A DNA stretch of 64,000 nucleotides from Laburnicola sp. R22_1 (GCA_014281115.1 JACONQ010000018.1:868001-932000), one strand, 5' to 3'; shown: positions 34,641 to 47,368, counted from the first letter of the stretch. The notes: generated from the sequence alone by a model not told the origin. Program-made: numbers and translations.

Positions 34641-34710
34641 TGTAGGTCTATATAGAAAATTTTGTATTAGCTATTCCCTTTTAGTTTTCTATATATATTA
34701 AGATTTTTTA

Positions 34711-35826
34711 TCGCATTGTTTATTTAGTGTTAATTACCCTTTTTAATCACATTTTTTTAATTTAAGCCTACGTAGGTTAGGATAAAAAGGCCACTCTAGT
34801 CTAGCGCCTAAAAATATAGTCTATTAAGTCTCTACTAATATAATAATAGTTTATATATAAACTATGCACTTGCCTCCTATTATCTATAAGCGCTCTAATA
34901 GCTATTAAATTTACTTAAAGCGTATATAAAAAACTAACTTACTCTATTATTATTATTATTAGTAATTACGCTATAAGCGCGCTACTACTCTAGCGCACTT
35001 ATGTATTGCGCTTACTACTACTCTATATAACTATAAGAATATAATATATCTACGTAATACTTTCCTTCTCTAGCAACTTATTAATAAATACCTTTTCTTA
35101 CCCCTTAACCTTACCCTTTATTACTACTATCGTAACTTATAATAATATTATAAACTATAATAGAAACTCTATAACTCTATTATTACGCCTCTAGTTACTA
35201 ATCTATTACTAGTCTAACTAGTATACTAGAACTGCCTTATATAGGCTAAGGTATACCTTTTACTTTAACCTATTAATAATCTTTTAAATAGAGTAGTATT
35301 CTAGTATAGATCTAGTAATAGTGGTAAATAGACAAATTATTAAAGTGTACTTTTAGGCAGCGTTAACTATAATATTAGTATTAGGGCTTAAGGAAATAGT
35401 AGAAAATAGAGTAATAGCAATAGATATCTTATTAAGGTTAACTTTAATATAGAGATAAAGTGTTAAGGTTAGTATACCTATAGTGTATAAGCTTCTATCT
35501 AGTATATATCTTATAAGTAGTACAAACCTACTATTATAGCTATTACTTTTAGTAATATCTTTAGAGATAATAGTAGGGGAAGATAATAGTTATAATAAGT
35601 ACTTTCTTATTTTCCCCTTACTCTAAACTATAATATAGTAATATAGTCTTACTATATTTTATATATAGGTTTTTTTAGTTAGAGTAGATGCGCTAAGTCC
35701 GCTAAGCTTGCTTATAACGCACTAACCCCTTTTTATTAATACCTTAAAATGCTTTTCTATATATATAATAGTAGGAGGAATATCTACTATTATTATAATA
35801 TTTTATTATAAACCTCTTAGTTATAA
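34711..35826 (+). repeat. R3 long dispersed repeat, copy 2
   Basis: Begins tcgcattgtttatttagtg and follows copy 1 (27230) through to the R2 arm and gtaggaggaatatctactat near its end. Confidence 0.75.
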
Positions 35827-35907
35827 AAATATATATTAAGATTTTATTAAATCTAGTATAAAGTTACTTCTAAATTTTAGTTACTACTAATAATATACTA
35901 TGTATGT

Positions 35908-36045
35908 ATTATTAAATTAACTACCTAGGAGTAGAACGATAAAGGCTTTTATTTTAAATAATATAATAAAGAAAGCAGAGCCTCCTACTTAGTAATTAAA
36001 AAGAGCGTAAAAAAGATATAATTATAAAAAAAGCGCGTTTAAACT
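35908..36045 (+). repeat. R1 arm copy
   Basis: taaattaactacctaggagt followed by the standard R1 arm and a loop-side stretch ending in gcgcgtttaaa. Confidence 0.75.
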
Positions 36046-37434
36046 GCTAAGCGAGCTTAGTGGTCTTGGCGCGGTGCTGCTTCCACAAGCAAATTTTTTA
36101 TAAAGAGGCCACTTGGAACTTTAGTAGGAGAGAGATAAGACTCTAGCGTAGCTACGCTATAGTTATTTATTTCTATTCTTTACTATTCTAATTATTATAA
36201 ATAATACAAGTTAATATATTAATAGGTATGTAGTGTTTTTTATAAGTGGTATAAGGGTAATATATACTAGATACACTATCGCTCTATTATTACATTAAGG
36301 TTATTCTTAATAAATCTCCTCCTATTACTGTCTCTCTATATCTTATTATATATCTAGGTATTAACGTTGTTCCCAAAGTACTCGCCGTCGCTAAAAAGTA
36401 TACGCTAAAGATTCGCGCCACTGCCGCTAAGATAATAATACTAGAGTTCTATTCTATCTATAAGATAATTGTCTATAGAAGCCTAGTATACTTAGCTATC
36501 TGCAAGGCAATTCTTATATACTAGCTAGGTTAGCAGTTTGTCTAGTTTGCGAAAACTAAAAAGACTATATTTTTACTCTAGTAGATAAAATTGCTCCTTA
36601 TTAGTAATAGAATCTAAGAAGGGAGGCAAAAGGGAGAGGATAAAGTGTTTGTTAATAATCTCTAGTGTAATAAGAGTATTATATAGATTTATAAGATTCT
36701 CTTAGCTATTATAGCTACATTAGCTTATTTAAGTAAGTATGCTATGTAAGCGGCATATAAGCGCGGATAGTTAATAATACTAATAGCAATAATCTAGGTA
36801 GGCTGTGTATAGTATAAGTAAATCTTATATTTGAACTAGAAGCTTATAGGTATTAGGAGGTGCAAGTAAGTTTAAACTATTATTGCGTTATTAGGTAGTA
36901 ATTAAGATTAGTCTTTAATTAGAATTAGATGCCGTATATAGTATATAATAACCTTTTATCTTAATCTACTTCAACCTTAAACTAAACAAAAAGGTCAAAA
37001 AAGGTATTTAGTAAGCCGACTAATAATATACTATAAGTTATAACTTTTTATATTTTTATAGTACTATTACTTTAAAATTAGTAATAGCTATATTATTAAT
37101 AGTGTTTTTATTAACCTTTTCTAAATTTTACTAGTGTAAGAGTCATTATTATATTATTACTAGCATTACTAAGTTATAGCCTTTAAGACTTTATATAACT
37201 TTTTCTAATATAATAATAAGTCTATTAGAAAAGTATTATAATTTATTATAACTATTTAAAGGTAGTTACTAGGATTAAAATCTTAAGCAAGTATACTATA
37301 TCTATATTAGTATATCTTACTAAGCTTATAATATATTATTACTTTTATTACTATAATAGCTAGTAAATATATACCTCTATCTATAGTTAAACTTTTAACT
37401 AAATCTATTAAGTATTAATAAAGTTAATAAAGTA
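36046..37434. other. AT-rich unclassified repeat sequence
   Basis: Part of this segment (36280-36440) resembles 31380-31520, and 36930-37010 resembles 48430-48510 (gtatataataaccttttatc). No protein features are readable. Confidence 0.45.
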
Positions 37435-37795
37435 TTAGTTTTAGTAAGAAAAAGTAACTAGCTTAGTAGTCTAATACGTTATATCCTTATAGTTATTATA
37501 GTATTAGATAAGCATAACGTGTAAGTAGCGTAATTACTAATAATAGTAATAATAGAATAAGTTAGTCTACTATATACACTTTAAGTAAATTTAATAGCTA
37601 TTAGAGCGCTTATAAATAATAGGGGACAAGTGCGTAGTTTATATATAAACTATTATTATATTAGTAGAGACTTAGTAGACTATATTTTTAGGCGCTGGAC
37701 TAGAGCGGCCTTTCTATCCCAACCTACGTAGGCTTAAATTAAAACAAATGTGGTTAAAAAGGGTAATCGACACTAAATAAATAATGCGACTAATT
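37435..37795 (-). repeat. R3 long repeat, partial inverted copy
   Basis: Ends in the reverse complement of the R3 start (cactaaataaataatgcga at 37770-37790) and includes ctacgtaggcttaaatt. Confidence 0.7.
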
Positions 37796-37935
37796 AATTA
37801 TATAATATAGTAGTTAGTTAAATAGCCGACTGTCTTAAATATATATAATTAAGTTAATTTCTCCCCCAGGGTCAATCCGTAATATCACGTGATCTCGGGC
37901 CGGCTGTTTAACCAACCACTGTGCTACATAATTTA
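37796..37935. repeat. Head-to-head pair of tRNA-like modules
   Basis: 37796-37860 reads ttagttaaatagccgactg forward; 37860-37935 reads gtcaatccgtaatatcacgt then gggccggctgtttaaccaac, the same module inverted and much less RIPed. Read on the minus strand, the right-hand unit has tagcacagtggttgg (A-box-like) and ggattgaccctggg (B-box-like). Confidence 0.5.
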
Positions 37936-38211
37936 TAATTTTTTAATAATATTTCTCGCTATAATAATAATAATAATAATAATTATAATTATAATAGCAG
38001 TTATACTAAATAGTAAACTATTTATTAACTACTATTAGCAATACTGCTATAAAGAAAGTTGATAATAAAATTATTATTATTTTATACATATTTTGTTACT
38101 ACTACTATATGCTAGATACTAGGTTTTAGTGCCTTCTATTTTACTCCTCTCTATATATAGTGCGGACCTAACCTTAGTTAGAATCTCTATATAATAAAGA
38201 TCTTTAATATA
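37936..38211 (-). repeat. R4 family copy, inverted, internally deleted
   Basis: Minus-strand order: taaagatctttattatatag, gattctaactaagg, gtagtaacaaaatatg, then a jump to the far end of the internal region. Confidence 0.65.
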
Positions 38212-38334
38212 TATAGTGTATGGTTTTTTTGCGACTAAGAAGTTTCTAATAAAATATTACAATAATAGCAAATATCCCTTCTACTATTATATACACAGAA
38301 AAGCGTTTTAAGGTGTTTATAAAAAGAGGTTTAT

Positions 38335-39200
38335 GTATAGTGTATAAAGTCTGCCTCTTATAATATTAGTAACGCCTAGTACACTAAATCTTTATCTTTA
38401 ATATATAACTACTACTACTATCTTTTAAATCTAGCTCTTTATCTATTATACTTAGTAATATAATATAATAATATTCTAGTAGTCGAACTATACTACTTCT
38501 TTTATATAGAGCAGTATAGCTATAGTAGAGTTCTAAAAGTATATAGAGGATTAGCTAGGCAAAGTTAAGAATAATTCTTAAAGATTTAACAATCTTATAT
38601 AGCAAGTACGATTATTAAAGAGGCCTCTTAATCTTAATATCTTTAATAATACCTAGCCCTAGCTATTTAAGCCCTATTAGCTAGTCTTATAATTCTAAAT
38701 TCTCGAGTGCAAAGCACTTCTTTAGTACCTAAATAGAAAGTTAGGTTAGGCATTTATACTATAATAATAGGATAAAAAGTATTACTAAAAAAGCTTAAAA
38801 ATAAAAACTAGTAAAGCAAAGGAATAAAGTAGCTACTAGATAATAAGTAGTAGTTCTTTAAGGACTATAGAAGTTTAAAAGCGCAGCTACAGCATAAGAA
38901 ACTTATAAATATAGTAGTAATTATCTAGGGTGCTATTAAGATAGGGGACTATAACTAAGTAATAAGGATAAAGGTAAGTATTAGTAGTAGAAGTATAGGA
39001 GAGATAGGCGGCGGCAAGGTCCTAGGGGGGTAGAATATAGCTTGCTAATTATAAGGGAAGATCTACTATAAAAAAAAGTTAATAAAGTAGTTAGGTTAGT
39101 TGCTATTATTATTTTTATTATTTTTATTATAGTAAAAAATATTATTAAAGAAATTATTAATTACGTAACACAGTGATTAGTTAAATAGCCAGCCCCTAGT
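38335..39200 (+). repeat. R4 internal region, second copy
   Basis: Colinear with 28420-29240: starts gtataaagtctgcctcttat, contains ctagccctagctatttaag, and ends attaattacgtaacacagtg with the tRNA-like module. Confidence 0.65.
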
Positions 39201-40049
39201 TTAAATATAAGCTTAACTAAAGTTTAAAGTAGTAGAAGATTAGGGTAAAGTATATAAGGCTACTTAGTAAGATAAAGTAGTAGTAGATTAGGGCAGACTA
39301 AATAAAGCTACTTAGTAAGGTTAGTACTAAGGCAATTTAGTGTTTAGGTTTTCTAGGTAGTAGAGTAGTTTGTTAGGGGCATCTATTATAAAGGTAGTAA
39401 GAAATAATAAAGAAAATACTTAAGAGGTTAATAATTAGATATAGTAGAATACTTAGATTTAGTAGGTTTAGGTATCTTATAAGTGTAAGCTAGTGCGCTT
39501 AGTAAGTAGGATAGGGCGCCTTATAAAAAGAGTAAAAGTATTGCTTATATAAAATCTTTATAGGCGGCGCTATAGCGTCTTTAGAGTCTAATTCTAATTT
39601 CTCTTACTTAGTGCCTTTAGCTCTTATAATACAACACTAGTTAGGTATTATAGGCAAATTAGTCTTTAAAGGTAATATAGTTATTATTTAGGGATATTTA
39701 GGGCAGTCTCTTAATAGACTAGAGAAATCTCTTTTACTAAATCTAAATACAATCTATTAAACTAGAGTATAAAGTCTTATCGAAGTAACTAATAGGACTT
39801 TCTACTACTTATACTATAACTAGTAGCTAGTAGACTTAGAATTCTAGCCCCTTTAAATAGGCCTTAGTAGTATTTTAATTTTACTAGTATAAAGTAGTAC
39901 TACTACTTTTATAACTTAGAGTAATGTCTCTTAATAAACTATAGTAGCGTAACTTATTAAACTAGTCTTTTATAAAAGTAACTAACTAGATTCTCTATCC
40001 TTATATAATAAGTAGAGAAGGAACTTAGAAATAGCCTCTTTTAATAGAC
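39201..40049. other. AT-rich sequence of unknown origin
   Basis: RIP-type composition with short internal redundancies (ctacttagtaagataaagta / ctacttagtaaggttagtac). No recognisable protein or element ends. Confidence 0.4.
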
Positions 40050-40395
40050 CTTAGTATAGTGTAATAACTATCTAGCACTAAAGTAACTAATAAACTTCTA
40101 GCCTAACCTAGTAAGCAATAGCCTAACCTATCTTAGCGTAGTATAGTACCTGCCTAAAACTTCTAGTCTAATCTAGTAAGCTTAGCGTAATATAATAACT
40201 ACCTAGCACTAAAGTAACTAATAAACTTCTAGCCTAATCTAGTAAGTAATAGCCTAACTTACTATAGCGTAGTATAATAACTATCTAAAACTTCTAGTCT
40301 AATCTAGTAAGCTTAGCGTAGTATAATAGCTACCTAGTACTAAAGTAACTAATACGCTTCTAGCCTAACCTAGTAAGCTAAAACTTCTACTAATT
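40050..40395 (+). repeat. 131-bp tandem repeat, about 2.6 copies
   Basis: The word aagtaactaata recurs at 40081, 40212 and 40343, exactly 131 bp apart each time, with surrounding sequence repeated (cttctagcctaaYctagtaa; gcgtagtataat). The third copy is cut near the Gypsy-2 insertion at 40402. Confidence 0.85.
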
Positions 40396-40402
40396 TAACT
40401 GC

Positions 40403-40592
40403 TATAAGGGCGCCACTGGGACGCCTAATAGTTAATAAGGCAGAATAGAATAATATTAGAAGATAAGTAGTAATGAGACGAATCGCTACCTACTCTTACC
40501 TAAAGTAAGGGGATTTTTTATCTAAACTCTCGCTAGGCCCAAAGGAGACATAAGTCCCCATTTGGCCACCTAAGCGACAAGGAGGCCTTATA
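40403..40592 (-). repeat. Gypsy-2 3' LTR
   Basis: 190 bp, aligned end to end with 47174-47363; termini now TA...TA through RIP-type changes. Confidence 0.93.
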
Positions 40593-40605
40593 GTATCCCC
40601 CTTCT
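40593..40605 (-). promoter_or_regulatory. Gypsy-2 polypurine tract
   Basis: On the minus strand gaaggggggatac lies directly upstream of the 3' LTR. Confidence 0.8.
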
Positions 40606-40899
40606 AGGATCAACCTAACTCGGGTTACCCTAGGAGATTAAAACGTGCGATATCCTATTATGTTTACTTAAAAAATAAACAATCGCCAGTCTTATAACTG
40701 CATAGCAATAATTGTTGTTGTGTTAGGCGCCATTACGCTATTAAGGTGCTCTAGGACACCTAACTAACTCGAGAGCTAAAGGTGCTATTAAGCGAGGCTT
40801 AGCGCAGTTGTTTTGGTTTTCGCCTGCCCTCGCACTACTCTTGCTCCTCGCGCCTCTACTAGTTAATTTAGTATGTACTATCCTGCTCTTATCGTCCTA

Positions 40900-41680
40900 A
40901 TACGTCCTAATGTTCCTTTCTACAGCAAGATGGCCCTTAAGAAGACGCTTGCTATACAGCAGACAGAGTTAGCTTATAACTAACTTGCTAGTACTAATTC
41001 GTATGTTTGTTGCGTTAAACTTATCTATAAAGGGGATCTACTTTACACATGTCACTTTCTAGATACTAAACTCGTCCTATTAATTTAAATCGATGGTGTT
41101 TAGCTGTCTAGGTGTAGTAATTACTTAATTCGGAACAAACACTACCTTATAGTAATATATGCCTATATTAGGCGCTATTATGCCGCTAACTAAGATAATA
41201 TAGTGCCCTATTAACTTTAACGCTAAGCTTAATAGTCTTATGACTACTTAGGCTCTTCTTTGTAGTGGTAATTCTAATAAAAATAAGAAACGCGTTCGCA
41301 AGACTGCTAAGAGGCTTATAAACCGCATTAAGTAGGTGTAGTTGTCCTTATAGCGCTTTTTATTAACTAATTACTTCTTAGCTTGTTTAAGCCCTACGCA
41401 CAGAATCTCTATGTCTATAATAGTAGCGATGTCTATTAATTAATCTATTGCTTTACTAAGAAGCGTGCTCGTACTAATGCAAAGTGCGAGACTAAGTAAC
41501 GTTACTGTGAGAAGGCCATCGACCGCGCAATCCGCAAGGGTGGGACCCCAAAGCGAGACAAGGTCTATAATTCCGCCTTTTGTCTCATTATATTATATAC
41601 TAACGCGATTATAGAACAAATATAGACTAATGTATTGTTAGAAGTTTTGGGGTGATAGTAAGAGTCCTACTCGCGGCTAT
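40900..41680 (+). pseudogene. Antisense RIPed ORF between chromodomain and 3' LTR of Gypsy-2
   Basis: On the plus strand (antisense to pol) ATG at 40930 opens MALKKTLAIQQTELAYN. The frame continues past TAA/TAG codons that all sit where CAA/CAG would fit: Y-V-C-C-V-K-L-I-Y-K-G-D-L-L-Y, then H-Y-L-I-V-I-Y-A-Y-I-R-R-Y. A basic, GC-richer stretch follows at about 41460-41580 (K-R-A-R-T-N-A-K-C-E-T-K; K-A-I-D-R-A-I-R-K-G-G-T-P-K-R-D). No family recognised. It may be an accessory antisense gene of the element or a captured sequence. Confidence 0.45.
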
Positions 41681-42199
41681 AGTCGCGGATAGTGCCTTTC
41701 CAGCTTCTTAGTAGTGCTTTTGACTTCTTTAGGGGCCTTAGGCCAATGTGTGTGTGTGAGGAGGACCTCTAGGGCCATTATGCCTTAGTGTCCCTAGGAG
41801 TGATGGCTCCCTATAATATGGGAGTCTGTTAGGACTTAAATAGCGCCTTCTAGCAGGCGGCGACGCCCTAAAATATCTTAAACTTAGGATCTTAGAATAT
41901 TTTCTTCTTTTGGCTCTGAGTAAAGTGTAATATACTCTTATAGTCCTTTATAGTCCTTTTTAACTAATCTCTAGAGATACTATAATCTTTCTAAGTTTAT
42001 ATTGTCTTTGCAATACCTTACGCTATTAAACACCTTTATAATTATAGTAAAAAACCCTTTGTAGGAAAAAATAGGTAAAGATAGCAAGTGTACTTTTTAT
42101 AGTAATTCCCTAACTGTATAGTTAACCTAAGTCTAATCTCTTGTCTACAAAAGAAAGAAATTAAAATTCCCTATTAAAACTTTCCAAGGAGGTTCTTTT

Positions 42200-45100
42200 A
42201 TCTCCCTTTTGCAGTTATTTAACCTAAATAAGAGCCTCTTTACTAGCGTCCTAAAATATTCTTCTTTTTTTAGAATTCTTTAATAGCATTGGCACTTAGA
42301 TTAGTGTCTAGCTTCTATGAGTTTTCTTCTTCTAAGTAACCTTCCTATTTAATAAGGTATTTCTAGGTTCTAACTAATAACTGCCTACTCTCTAGCACTT
42401 TCTCCACATAGTACACGTTATTGTCAAACGTGCGTAGGGTGTCTATAATAGGACCTGCTTAAGACTTAATAGCTCCCCTTTGTTTATATAGCTCTAACAA
42501 TAATATATAGAAGACTAGGTATGCGTTTAATTCTAGAAAGTTAACTCTATAGGCTTCTTTCCCCACAGGGTACTTAACTATGCCTAGTCTAATAAACTTC
42601 CAATTAAGTTTACGCTTAGGTTGTGCGGAGTTTAGATGTCTAGTAGATATAAACACTTAATTCTCCGATTTAAGACTAAGGTGCTTTCTCTTCTTATTAG
42701 CGTACTTCTTCTAGTACTTATTCGCTACTACAATCTTTGTTCTATATTAAGCCTATAGTGCGATAACTCTTGCTGCAATTAACGTGCCTAGTGGCGATTC
42801 TTCGTCGCTAAGCGGCATTCCGAGCCATTCTGGCGTACAAGGATTCGCTCCATAGTATGTACGAAAAGGAGTTACTCTAGTTGCTGCGTTTACGCTATTA
42901 TTATACGCAAATTTCGTAATTAGTAACCACCTTGCCTAGTCATCCTATTCTAAGTAGTAAAAACACTAAAGATACTGCTTAAGCGTCTAATTTTGCCTTT
43001 TAATTTGCCCGTCTATTTGCGGGTAATAGGCTAATAATAACACTCTTATAGTATTAAGGTAATGATAAAAAGAGTCCTAATAGCGAGAATTTATTATTAG
43101 ACCTCTGTCTAATAAGATTGTCTTAGGAGTGCTATATAACCTAATAATATCCCAAATCTAGGCTTCTGCCAAGTCCTTTACGTCCTAATCTGTCCTAGTA
43201 GGTATATAATAAGCCATCTTTATTAGGCAGTCCACTATCACTAAAATAGCATTATAGACTTGGCCAAGTGTTTGGCTAGGGGATAAGTTCACAATAAAAT
43301 CTAAGGTAATATTCTTCTAAGGGCTATTTGGCACAGATAAGAAATTTAAAAGACTATATAGTTAGTGTTAAGGTGCAATAGACATCCTACACTTTAAATA
43401 GTCATAATAGTAGTCCTTAACTTTGCGTCGCATTCCTTTCTATTAGAAATGCCTCCTTAACTTCTCTAACGTCTTCTTCGCCCCAAAATGCCCACCTATA
43501 GGACTATTATGGCACGTTCAGAGGGCCTTCGCCTTCTCCGCACTTATTGTAAGCACTTTAATTTTGTTTTACTCTATTACGCCTTCTTCTAATAACTCTT
43601 CGCCTAATTATTAGGGCTAAGGTTTTTCTAGAGCCTTAACTTTATCCTTAGTCTTTAAGTCGAATTTAGAGCTACTATCTGTTAACGATATTAACTCTTC
43701 TATAATTGCTCTTCTAGGTTCGCGCCTCCTTGGCCGCCTTTGTCCCTAGGGTGCCGCTTGCTAGGATCTTGTAATCGTACTAATTAATTAGGTAGTTAGT
43801 TTATTAAAAGTATCCCTACTTAATAATGTTTCTAAAGGCTCTATATAAGTCCTATTTCCTTTCTCTACTAGGTGTTACGCCTCGCTTATATAGTTAGAGC
43901 GTCTTAATAGTCTATCTACTAGGTTTTTCTTCCCTAGCTAGTAGATAATAATAAAATTGTACTCTACTAGTCTCTTATAGATTCTAACCTACCGATAGTT
44001 TAATTTCTTCGTGTCTATAAACTATCGCAAGTTATTGTAATTCGTAAGAATAATAAATAGAATACTTAATAGGTAGTATTGCTAATATTTAACACTTCTA
44101 TTAATAGCTAGCAATTTTTTATTATATGTATTATATTAAAGTTGTGTGCTGTTTAGCTTCTGTAAAAAGAAACTAATAGGTCGCCATTACGGGGTTCTGT
44201 TAGATTTAGGCACATTCTAGCTTAATATGTTAGATATCGCGCTACCTAAGGCATCTACCTTAAGTCTTATCTCTCTATTAGACTTAAAGTGCACTAATAT
44301 AGGCACTACTATAAATGCGGCCTTTAACTCTTTAAAAGCTGCTCTTACCTACGCATCTAGGTATAAGGGTTAGCTTTCCTCCCTTCTTTAAGTATGCTTA
44401 CCCTAGGTAGCACCAGACTCCTTCTAAGTAAGTTTAGTAAGGAGTAGAGCCACTCTTAAAAACCCTTTAATAAACATCTAGTAATAATTTATAAAACTAA
44501 TAAACACCCTAACGTCGCGCACTATCTTAGGGAGTGGCCACTCTATAATTGTTTTTACATAGTCTTCGTGCACCCTAACTTCCTTTTGGCCAATAATATA
44601 GTCTAGGTACTCTATCTCTTCCTAATAAAACTCGCACTTACTAAGTTTAATATACAGTTTGGCCTTATATAGCCTTTAAAGGACTTCTTTACGTATTATT
44701 TATATTTCTCTTCTATATTAAAGAAGATAAGTATATTGTCTAAATAGATAATATACGTCATATTAATTAGTCCTACTAGAACTTTATTAATATGCTTCTG
44801 GAATTGTGCTAGAGTATTAGTCAAACTAAACGGCATTACTAAGTACTTAAAGTGTCTATACTTTGTACAAAAAGCTGTCTTCTATTTATCGCCTTTCTTA
44901 ATTCTTATCCTATAATATGCCTCTTAGATATTAAGCTTAGTAAAGAACTTCGCTTTTGCCAATCTTTCTAAGGACTTAGCAATTAAGGGTAACGCATAAT
45001 AATTCTTGATAGTAATCTTATTAAGGCCGCGATAATCTACGTATAGCCTTAACGTACTATCCTTCTTCTTCGCGAATAGAATTAGTGCTCTAGCTAGTAA

Positions 45101-45830
45101 CCTTAAATATTATATTCAGCCTCTTCGCAAGTAATCTACAATATACTTGCGCAAGACACTTAGCTCGCTCTTAGACAAGTTGTAGAGGGGCTAATAGGAT
45201 AGTTATTCTTTAGAGAGAAGATTAATACATAGGTTAGTTGCGGAGTATTTCGTAAGCATCTCTAATTAATTACTATTCGCTACATTAGCGAACTCTTAGT
45301 ATACCTGCAGCATTATAGCCTCTACTAAGATTGTAGACATTCTATTGCCTATATAACTAATATAACACGCGTATAATTCCGTAGTTAAGTCCAACATCGT
45401 TAAACTAAACTATTCCGCGTCTTTAAGGGCCACTTTAACGTAGTTAGGCACATTCTGCCCCAACTTTCCTTAGAATAACAATTAACCTGTGCGAAAGTTA
45501 AGTTTTGGATTATATGTGGCAATCCACGGTAATCCTAAGTATATCTCGTACTTCCTTAGGTCTGCTATTATGAACAGGGCCTGGTGAGTCTCTCTATAAC
45601 CTCTAGTATCCACCAGGTGCACTTTGGTAACTGCAGATCCATATATAGTAATATTCGCACTATTTGCCGCCTCTACTACAAAGTCTAGTAAGAATATTAC
45701 TATTAGATCTCTCTCCTTCGCAAAGCGAGCAGAGATCACGTTGAGTTTAGCGCCACTATTAACTAGTGCCTTAACTAAGCCTAAATCCCCTACTGTAGCC
45801 TACACTATTATCGCAATTAGCCTCTTTAGG
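42200..45830 (-). pseudogene. Gypsy-2 pol remnant with chromodomain
   Basis: Minus-strand landmarks in order: aspartic protease segment 45482-45800 (G-A-K-L-N-like start, then V-H-L-V-D-T, L-G-L-P-W-I-A-T-Y-N-P, the typical end of Gypsy protease); RT with [10 protein letters not shown] at about 45030-45065 and catalytic Y-L-D-N-I-L at about 44735-44755; RNase H about 44000-44300; integrase about 42800-43800; and an 85%-clean stretch 42459-42656 reading V-F-I-S-T-R-H-L-N-S-A-Q-P-K-R-K-L. Then comes a chromodomain remnant at about 42270-42430 (Y-Y-V-E-K-V-L-E-S-R, W-K-Y-L-I-K, E-G-Y). RT-IN-chromodomain order places it among chromoviruses, whose integrases target heterochromatin. Stops are RIP-type. 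Confidence 0.88.
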
Positions 45831-45899
45831 TAAAGCACATTATAGAGCTTTCCAAGCTGCTTATTCTCCTTATACTTAATAATTGCGGCCAATAGGATA

Positions 45900-47150
45900 G
45901 AGTCTAGTCCTGCTGGCCCTTGTCTTTTCCCGCAGACTCTAATGCGTCCTTAGGATGGAAAGGTAGGTCTGAATTTCTCTCCTTCTTGCAATTAGGAGAG
46001 ACGTGGCCCCTTTTACTATAGTTCTAGCAAGTGACTATTGGATTATCTTTATTCTTTTCTATTTATGTTAAGGTAGACTATTTATAGTCCTTACGCTTCT
46101 TTCTGCCGCGTTTGGCCGACCTAGCTAACTTAGCGGGGAGCGTTATTAACTTAGGCCTCTTTAATAAGTCCTTAGACTTGCCTTTGCTCTTAGCAAACCG
46201 CTCTTCCTCTTAGTAAAGATAATTGGCAATCTCTTCCACCTCTATAAGGATTTTCCTCTAAGAAGGTAGGTAATGCAGAACTTCTCTGCGTAGCTTATTA
46301 TCTATAGAAGCTATAAATTTAGCTACCCTATAATACTTATTCTGCTCCTTAATTTTATTCCACAAAGGGAGAAGGTGGTTAAGTAAGTCTGTTAGAGACT
46401 GGCCTATCCTTTGGCGGCAGTTCTTTATCGCCTTAAACGCTATCTGCCAGCGTTCTAATAGAGTGCCCAGGGTATTAAGTATTCGTTCTATTAATATCTG
46501 CTAGGTAGGAGCCTATTTAGGGTCTGTCCATTATTGTTAATTAGAATACAACTTGAATTAACTTTGAAGGTCCTTAGACAAATACTATCTGCCAAAGGTA
46601 ACCTTATAATCTTCTATAATAAAGCGAGAAGGTGCTTGCAAGAAATAAAACTCGTAATTCTACTTCTATTAGTTATAATCGCGACAATTCTTGCGGTTAT
46701 AGACGTGTAGTAGAGGTAGTCGCGGTAAGGTACTCTATTTAGCGGCTACCAGAAATAATAAGGCCATAGTGGCTACGCGCGGAGTACTAGTAAGCTTATT
46801 AAAAGCTGCTACGTTACTAGCTTCGTATTGTTATTAAATATCCTTAATACGTTATATTTCCCATCGTTTCTATTTCTTGCGCACCTAGTCCCGTAGTTCT
46901 ACAAAATAAGCCACCCTTCTATTAGCTTCTATCGTATTCGGCTCCTCCTAAGGGGCTCGCGAACCCTTAGGGCTATTATTAATTTCTTATTAGGTAGCCT
47001 CTCTAAGTTCTTCTACTTATTCTTCTGCCTATCTAATAGTACTAGCTTGCTGCCAAGTGTTCCTAGATAGGCCGCCTGGCTCCTAGCTTATGGAAGCAAG
47101 GCGTCTACTAGGTCCACGTGTTGCTATTATAGTGGCGAGAATCCTACCGC
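45900..47150 (-). pseudogene. Gypsy-2 gag remnant
   Basis: Minus frame ends with a zinc knuckle at about 45985-46035 reading C-x-N-Y-S-K-R-G-H-V-S-P-N-C (one Cys lost to Tyr). The upstream part is Gln/Glu/Arg rich and holds several TAG/TAA codons. It corresponds to a capsid/nucleocapsid region. Confidence 0.75.
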
Positions 47151-47173
47151 TGCCTATAAGGGAGCGATTCGAA

Positions 47174-47363
47174 TGTAAGGGCGCTACTAGGACGCCTAAT
47201 AGTTAATAAGGCAGAATAGAATAATATTAGGAGGTAAGTAGTAATGAGACAAATCGCTACCCGCTCTTATCCAAAGTGAGGAGGTTTTTTATCTAAACTC
47301 CCACTAGGCCCAAAGAAGACATAAGTCCCCATTTGGCCACCTAAGCGATAAGGAGGCCTTACA
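47174..47363 (-). repeat. Gypsy-2 5' LTR
   Basis: 190 bp, starts tgtaagg and ends cttaca on the minus strand. Followed by ttcgaatcgctccc, the position of the primer binding site. Confidence 0.93.
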
Positions 47364-47368
47364 ACTGC

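Larger units (their letters stand above)
40403..47363 (-). mobile_element. Gypsy LTR retrotransposon (Gypsy-2, chromovirus), minus orientation
   Basis: Two 190-bp LTRs (40403-40592 and 47174-47363) and a perfect 5-bp duplication actgc at 40398-40402 and 47364-47368. Minus-strand order: zinc-knuckle gag, aspartic protease, RT, RNase H, integrase, chromodomain, then an extra about 1.6-kb segment before the 3' LTR. It is less RIPed than its surroundings but carries many TAA/TAG codons, so it is inactive. The insertion lies at the edge of the 131-bp tandem repeat. Confidence 0.95.

Noticed and set aside
40050..40395. Possible CRISPR-like array
   Set aside because: The 131-bp unit is a plain head-to-tail tandem repeat without unique spacers, in a eukaryotic AT-rich block.
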